Assembly: GCF_000515415.1 (NCBI RefSeq) | Contig: NZ_KI911783.1 | Location: 226,501-290,500, forward strand | Direction: 5' to 3' | DNA length: 64,000 nucleotides | Source: Bradyrhizobium sp. WSM1417 | Lineage (GTDB): Bacteria > Pseudomonadota > Alphaproteobacteria > Rhizobiales > Xanthobacteraceae | Shown here: in pieces, positions 61,076-64,000 of the stretch | How positions within the stretch are numbered: position 1 is the stretch's first letter | Layout of the letters: each line of letters opens with the position of its first letter | Notes under the pieces: model-generated | Database searches by the model: none | What the model was told of the DNA's origin: nothing | The model's input: only the letters and a program-made list of their open reading frames with translations | Program-made: the position numbers and the translations under genes

Positions 61076-61093
61076 ACCCGCTATGCTCGGACG

Positions 61094-61792
61094 ATGACGA
61101 GTTTCCCCCGCTACGCGATCTATTTTGCCGCAGGCGTCGACAGCGCCCTCACCCGCTTCGGCGCGGAATTGCTCGGCTACGATGCCTATACCGGCAACGA
61201 GCTGCCCTTTCCCGCCGAGGCAGCGCGTCTCGCGCCGGACTGGCGCGACATCACCGCAGATCCTCGCAAATACGGTTTTCACGGCACACTGAAGGCGCCG
61301 ATGGCGCTCGCGCCGGGCAAGACCGAAGTGGAGCTCTTGGCGGCCTGCGCGGCCTTCGCCGGCGAGGCGCGGACGATCCCGGTGATCCGCCCGGTCGTCG
61401 ATGCCATCAGCGGTTTCATCGCGGTCATTCCGGCCGAGCCGGTCGTTGCGCTCCAAGAGCTCGCCGCCGATTGCGTCCGCGCGTTCGATGGCTTTCGCAC
61501 CGCCCTGACGGCGGAAGATCGTGCGCGTCGCAGGCCCGAGAAGCTCAGCGATCGGCAGCGCGACTATCTCGACCGCTGGGGCTACCCTTACGTGATGGAG
61601 GAATTCCGTTTCCACATGACGTTGACGGGGCGGCTGGACGTGGAGCGCCGCGGCCCGATTCTGGAGATGCTGCGGGCAAGGTTTGCTGCGCTCGGGCTTG
61701 ATGCGCTGGCGATCGATCGCATTGCGTTGTTCAAGCAGGATGATGCGGGGGCAAGGTTTCGTATTGTCGGTGAGTGGGCGTTGGCGAGATAG
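61094..61792 (+). CDS. DUF1045 phosphonate-operon 2H-phosphoesterase-like protein
   Basis: A 232-aa protein. Two H-x-T motifs, KYGFHGTLKAPM (about residue 63) and FRFHMTLTGRL (about residue 177), mark it as a 2H phosphoesterase fold, which opens cyclic phosphates. DUF1045 occurs in C-P lyase loci that lack phnP; no phnP lies in this window. The role proposed is opening of 5-phosphoribosyl 1,2-cyclic phosphate made by PhnJ. It lies 18 nt after phnM2. Confidence 0.9.
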   Translation: MTSFPRYAIYFAAGVDSALTRFGAELLGYDAYTGNELPFPAEAARLAPDWRDITADPRKYGFHGTLKAPMALAPGKTEVELLAACAAFAGEARTIPVIRPVVDAISGFIAVIPAEPVVALQELAADCVRAFDGFRTALTAEDRARRRPEKLSDRQRDYLDRWGYPYVMEEFRFHMTLTGRLDVERRGPILEMLRARFAALGLDALAIDRIALFKQDDAGARFRIVGEWALAR

Positions 61793-61817
61793 CCGACGCC
61801 GCTGCACCATTCCCGGT

Positions 61818-61960
61818 GTCGTCCTGGCGAAAGCCAGGACCCATTACCCCAGGGAGCTGTCGTGGTACGAGCCCGTAGCCCCGAGTATCCGCCAAACGAC
61901 ATCCTGGGGTAATGGGTCCTGGATCTGCGCTCCGCTTCGCTGCGCTTGTCCAGGACGACG
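61818..61960. repeat. Intergenic palindromic repeat (family E)
   Basis: GTCGTCCTGGCGAAAGCCAGGACCCATTACCCCAGG in the left half is inverted against CCTGGGGTAATGGGTCCTGG and TTGTCCAGGACGAC in the right half (arms described by landmarks, imperfect in the middle). It lies between the convergent DUF1045 and aldolase-family genes. Confidence 0.82.
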
Positions 61961-61995
61961 GCGGAGTTAAATAGCAACCGCCGAGCAGCGTTGCC

Positions 61996-62937
61996 CTACT
62001 TCCCCCACCGCAACGCCAGCGCATCGCGCTCCTTGGCCAACTCCAGCAGTCCTGCCCGGGTCGCCGGGTGCAGCGGCTGCAGCGGATGCCGCACCGTGTC
62101 CGACTTGATCACGCCGCCGGCCTGCATCATCGCCTTGCAGGCGATCAGGCCACATTGGCGGTTTTCGTAGTTGATCAGTGGCAGCCAGCGTTCGTAGGCG
62201 GCTTTGGCCTCCTCACGCTTGCCGGCGAAATAGGGATCGACGATCTGGCGGATGCCGTCGGGATAGCCGCCGCCGGTCATCGCGCCGGTGGCGCCGGCAT
62301 CAAGATCGGCGAGCAGCGTGATCGCTTCCTCGCCGTCCCAGGGACCCTCGATATCGCTGCCGCCGGCCTCGATCAGACTACGCAGCTTTGCAGCCGCGCC
62401 CGGCACCTCGATCTTGAAATAGCGGATGTTGGAGAAGTCGCGCGCCAGCCGCGCGAGCAGCTCGACCGACAGCGGCGTGCCGGCGACGGGCGCATCCTGG
62501 ATCATGATCGGAATCTTGATTGCACCCGACAGCACCTTGAAGAATTCGACGACGCCTTTTTCGGGCACGCGGAAGGTGGCGCCGTGATAGGGCGGCATCA
62601 CCATCACCATGGCGGCACCGGCCGCCTCGGCCTGCTGGCTGCGCGCGGCGCAGACGGCCGAGCTGAAATGCGTGGTCGTGACGATCACGGGAACCCGACC
62701 CGCGACATGATCCAGCACTGCATGCATCACGGTCTCGCGCTCGGCATCCGTGAGCACGAACTGTTCGGAGAAATTGGCGAGAATGCACAGACCGTTCGAG
62801 CCGGCATCGATCATGAAATCGATGCAGCGGCGCTGTCCCTCGAGGTCGAGCTCACCGCGTTCGTCGAAGATGGTGGGTGCGACCGGGAACACGCCGCGAT
62901 AGGGGCGCTGGGCCTTGTGTTGGGGCGTGACCGGCAT
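61996..62937 (-). CDS. DapA/dihydrodipicolinate synthase family lyase (KDA-dehydratase-like)
   Basis: A 313-aa class I aldolase-fold enzyme. YRGVFPVAPTIFDERGELDLE near the start, NFSEQFVLTD and VTTTHFSS follow; the Schiff-base Lys is in IRYFKIEVPGAA, at about residue 170. ATGAMTGGGYPDGIRQI also fits. The overall pattern resembles 2-keto-3-deoxy-L-arabinonate dehydratase more than DapA itself, but the substrate is inferred. Start ATG 62937 has GGAG 6 nt upstream; 62949 is an alternative. Confidence 0.88.
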   Translation of the reverse strand: MPVTPQHKAQRPYRGVFPVAPTIFDERGELDLEGQRRCIDFMIDAGSNGLCILANFSEQFVLTDAERETVMHAVLDHVAGRVPVIVTTTHFSSAVCAARSQQAEAAGAAMVMVMPPYHGATFRVPEKGVVEFFKVLSGAIKIPIMIQDAPVAGTPLSVELLARLARDFSNIRYFKIEVPGAAAKLRSLIEAGGSDIEGPWDGEEAITLLADLDAGATGAMTGGGYPDGIRQIVDPYFAGKREEAKAAYERWLPLINYENRQCGLIACKAMMQAGGVIKSDTVRHPLQPLHPATRAGLLELAKERDALALRWGK

Positions 62938-63061
62938 CGAACTCTCCATCCCTGATATTTCTTACATCTGCCGCGGCGCTCGCGCAGCGTCACAGATGTA
63001 CCCGCCGCGTGCATCGGCGGCAATGCCGATCGCGCGACGGTGGGACGGAAGATTGTCGAAG

Positions 63062-64000
63062 TTACGCGGTCCTCACCGCGCCCAAAAAGCCCTCGACCGC
63101 CACGCGGAGACGATCAGCGTCGGCGGACATTTTCGACACGGACACCGACAGCACCGAACCGGCATTGCCCGTTTCCTGGTTGAGCCTGGCGACGCTGCCG
63201 ATGGTGTCGGTGACCTCGCGGGTTCCCTGCGCGGCCTGCTGGAAGTTGCGGGAAATCTCGGTGGTGGCCGCGCGCTGCTGTTCGACCGCGGCCGCAATCG
63301 CCGTCATCTTCTCGTCAATACCGCTGATCGCGCCGCCGATCGCGCGGATGGCAGTGACCGCCTGGCCGGTCGCGCCCTGGATCTCCGCGACCTGGCGGGA
63401 GATCTCTTCCGTCGCCGTCGCCGTCTGCGAGGCGAGGCTCTTGACCTCGCCGGCGACCACGGCGAAGCCGCGGCCGGCCTCGCCCGCGCGCGCAGCTTCG
63501 ATGGTGGCGTTCAACGCCAGCAGATTGGTCTGTCCTGCGATGGCGTTGATCATCTTCACGACCTCGCCGATGCGGCCAGCGGTCTGATCGAGGATCTCGA
63601 CCGTCGCATTGGTCTGTGCTGCCTGCGACACGGCTTCACGGGCCTCGCGGGCGCTGGCCTGCACCTGCGCCGAGATCTCGCCCACGGACGCGGAGAGTTC
63701 TTCGGTCGCGGCCGCGATGGTCTCGAGATTGTTGGTGGCCTGTTCGGCGGAGGACGAGACCGCCGCGGTCTGGCTGCTCGATTCTGACACCAGCGAGCGC
63801 ACGTCGGTCGCGGTGGCGTCGAGCTCCTTCGTCGACGCCGCAACGCTGTGAATGACAGCTTGCACGGTGTCGTCGAAACTGCGGCAGGCGGCATCGACGG
63901 TGCCGGAGCGGGCGAGCTGGAGCGCCTGCTGCGATTCGCGCTCCCGGCCCAGGCGTTCCGCGGTCGCCGCGCTCTCGCGCAGGCTTTCGAGTGCGGCCGC
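63062..64000 (-). CDS. Methyl-accepting chemotaxis protein (partial, N-terminus outside window)
   Basis: The frame is open from the window edge to a stop at 63062, giving 312 residues. The signalling hairpin includes [27 protein letters not shown], within the landmarks [20 protein letters not shown], characteristic of all MCPs. The flanking coiled coil has heptads of Ala, Glu and Ser. Upstream codons (64000-63866) read [20 protein letters not shown], so the GTG at 63865 is internal. The sensor part is not in view. Confidence 0.93.
   Translation of the reverse strand, partial: AAALESLRESAATAERLGRERESQQALQLARSGTVDAACRSFDDTVQAVIHSVAASTKELDATATDVRSLVSESSSQTAAVSSSAEQATNNLETIAAATEELSASVGEISAQVQASAREAREAVSQAAQTNATVEILDQTAGRIGEVVKMINAIAGQTNLLALNATIEAARAGEAGRGFAVVAGEVKSLASQTATATEEISRQVAEIQGATGQAVTAIRAIGGAISGIDEKMTAIAAAVEQQRAATTEISRNFQQAAQGTREVTDTIGSVARLNQETGNAGSVLSVSVSKMSADADRLRVAVEGFLGAVRTA

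Overview
The window is 64 kb of GC-rich chromosome, most likely from Bradyrhizobium or a close relative (Alphaproteobacteria, Nitrobacteraceae). Pointers are the codon use, ATGA/GTGA gene overlaps, the DUF2948-hisD-UPF0262 operon, the TAXI and Bug solute-binding proteins, the ChrR-type sigma system, the C-P lyase operon, and many palindromic intergenic repeats of the kind common in that genus. Nearly all of it reads as ordinary chromosome. The one accessory-looking patch is about 33.9-35.5 kb, just after a tRNA-Thr gene.

Layout. 0-8.8 kb: the end of a TRAP/TAXI transporter, small secreted proteins, a NUDIX hydrolase, a thioesterase, an aldo/keto reductase and a TPR protein. 8.9-16.8 kb: an orphan sensor kinase, oleate hydratase, a His-rich secreted protein, a three-gene operon (heme-binding barrel, RibD-like reductase, amine oxidase) and small secreted proteins. 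17-24 kb: a singlet-oxygen-type rpoE-chrR pair, a second ECF sigma factor, a DUF2177-tspO operon and a flavoprotein-DUF1365-CFA-synthase-like operon. 24.4-28.6 kb: tRNA-Phe, yacG, maf and the hisD operon. 28.7-39.1 kb: single metabolic genes, a cNMP/thioredoxin-reductase-like fusion, tRNA-Thr, a HEPN/AbiU2-like gene, a ferric-reductase-like pair, MgtC and a luciferase-like oxidoreductase. 39.3-44.8 kb: an IclR-controlled catabolic operon. 45-47 kb: metY and a hydrolase. 47.4-61.8 kb: a complete phosphonate (C-P lyase) locus, phnGHIJKLMN with phnF, phnCDEE, and an acetyltransferase-phnM2-DUF1045 operon. 62-64 kb: an aldolase/dehydratase and the C-terminal part of a chemotaxis receptor.

How the genes work together. 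The clearest regulatory discovery is a set of four sites of form TGATCC-N18-TTT(C/A), all with CG just before TTT. They lie upstream of every transcription unit in the 17-24 kb block: rpoE-chrR, the second sigma gene, DUF2177-tspO, and flavoprotein-DUF1365-CFA. ChrR keeps all eight expected metal ligands. The block therefore looks like a compact self-contained regulon for photo-oxidative or membrane-lipid stress. Its methyltransferase has Ser where cyclopropane synthases have Cys, so its product may not be a cyclopropane.

The phn locus carries Pho-box-like heptamer repeats before all three of its structural operons and a perfect PhnF-type inverted repeat before phnG. It lacks phnP and instead encodes a 2H-phosphoesterase-like DUF1045 protein and a second PhnM.
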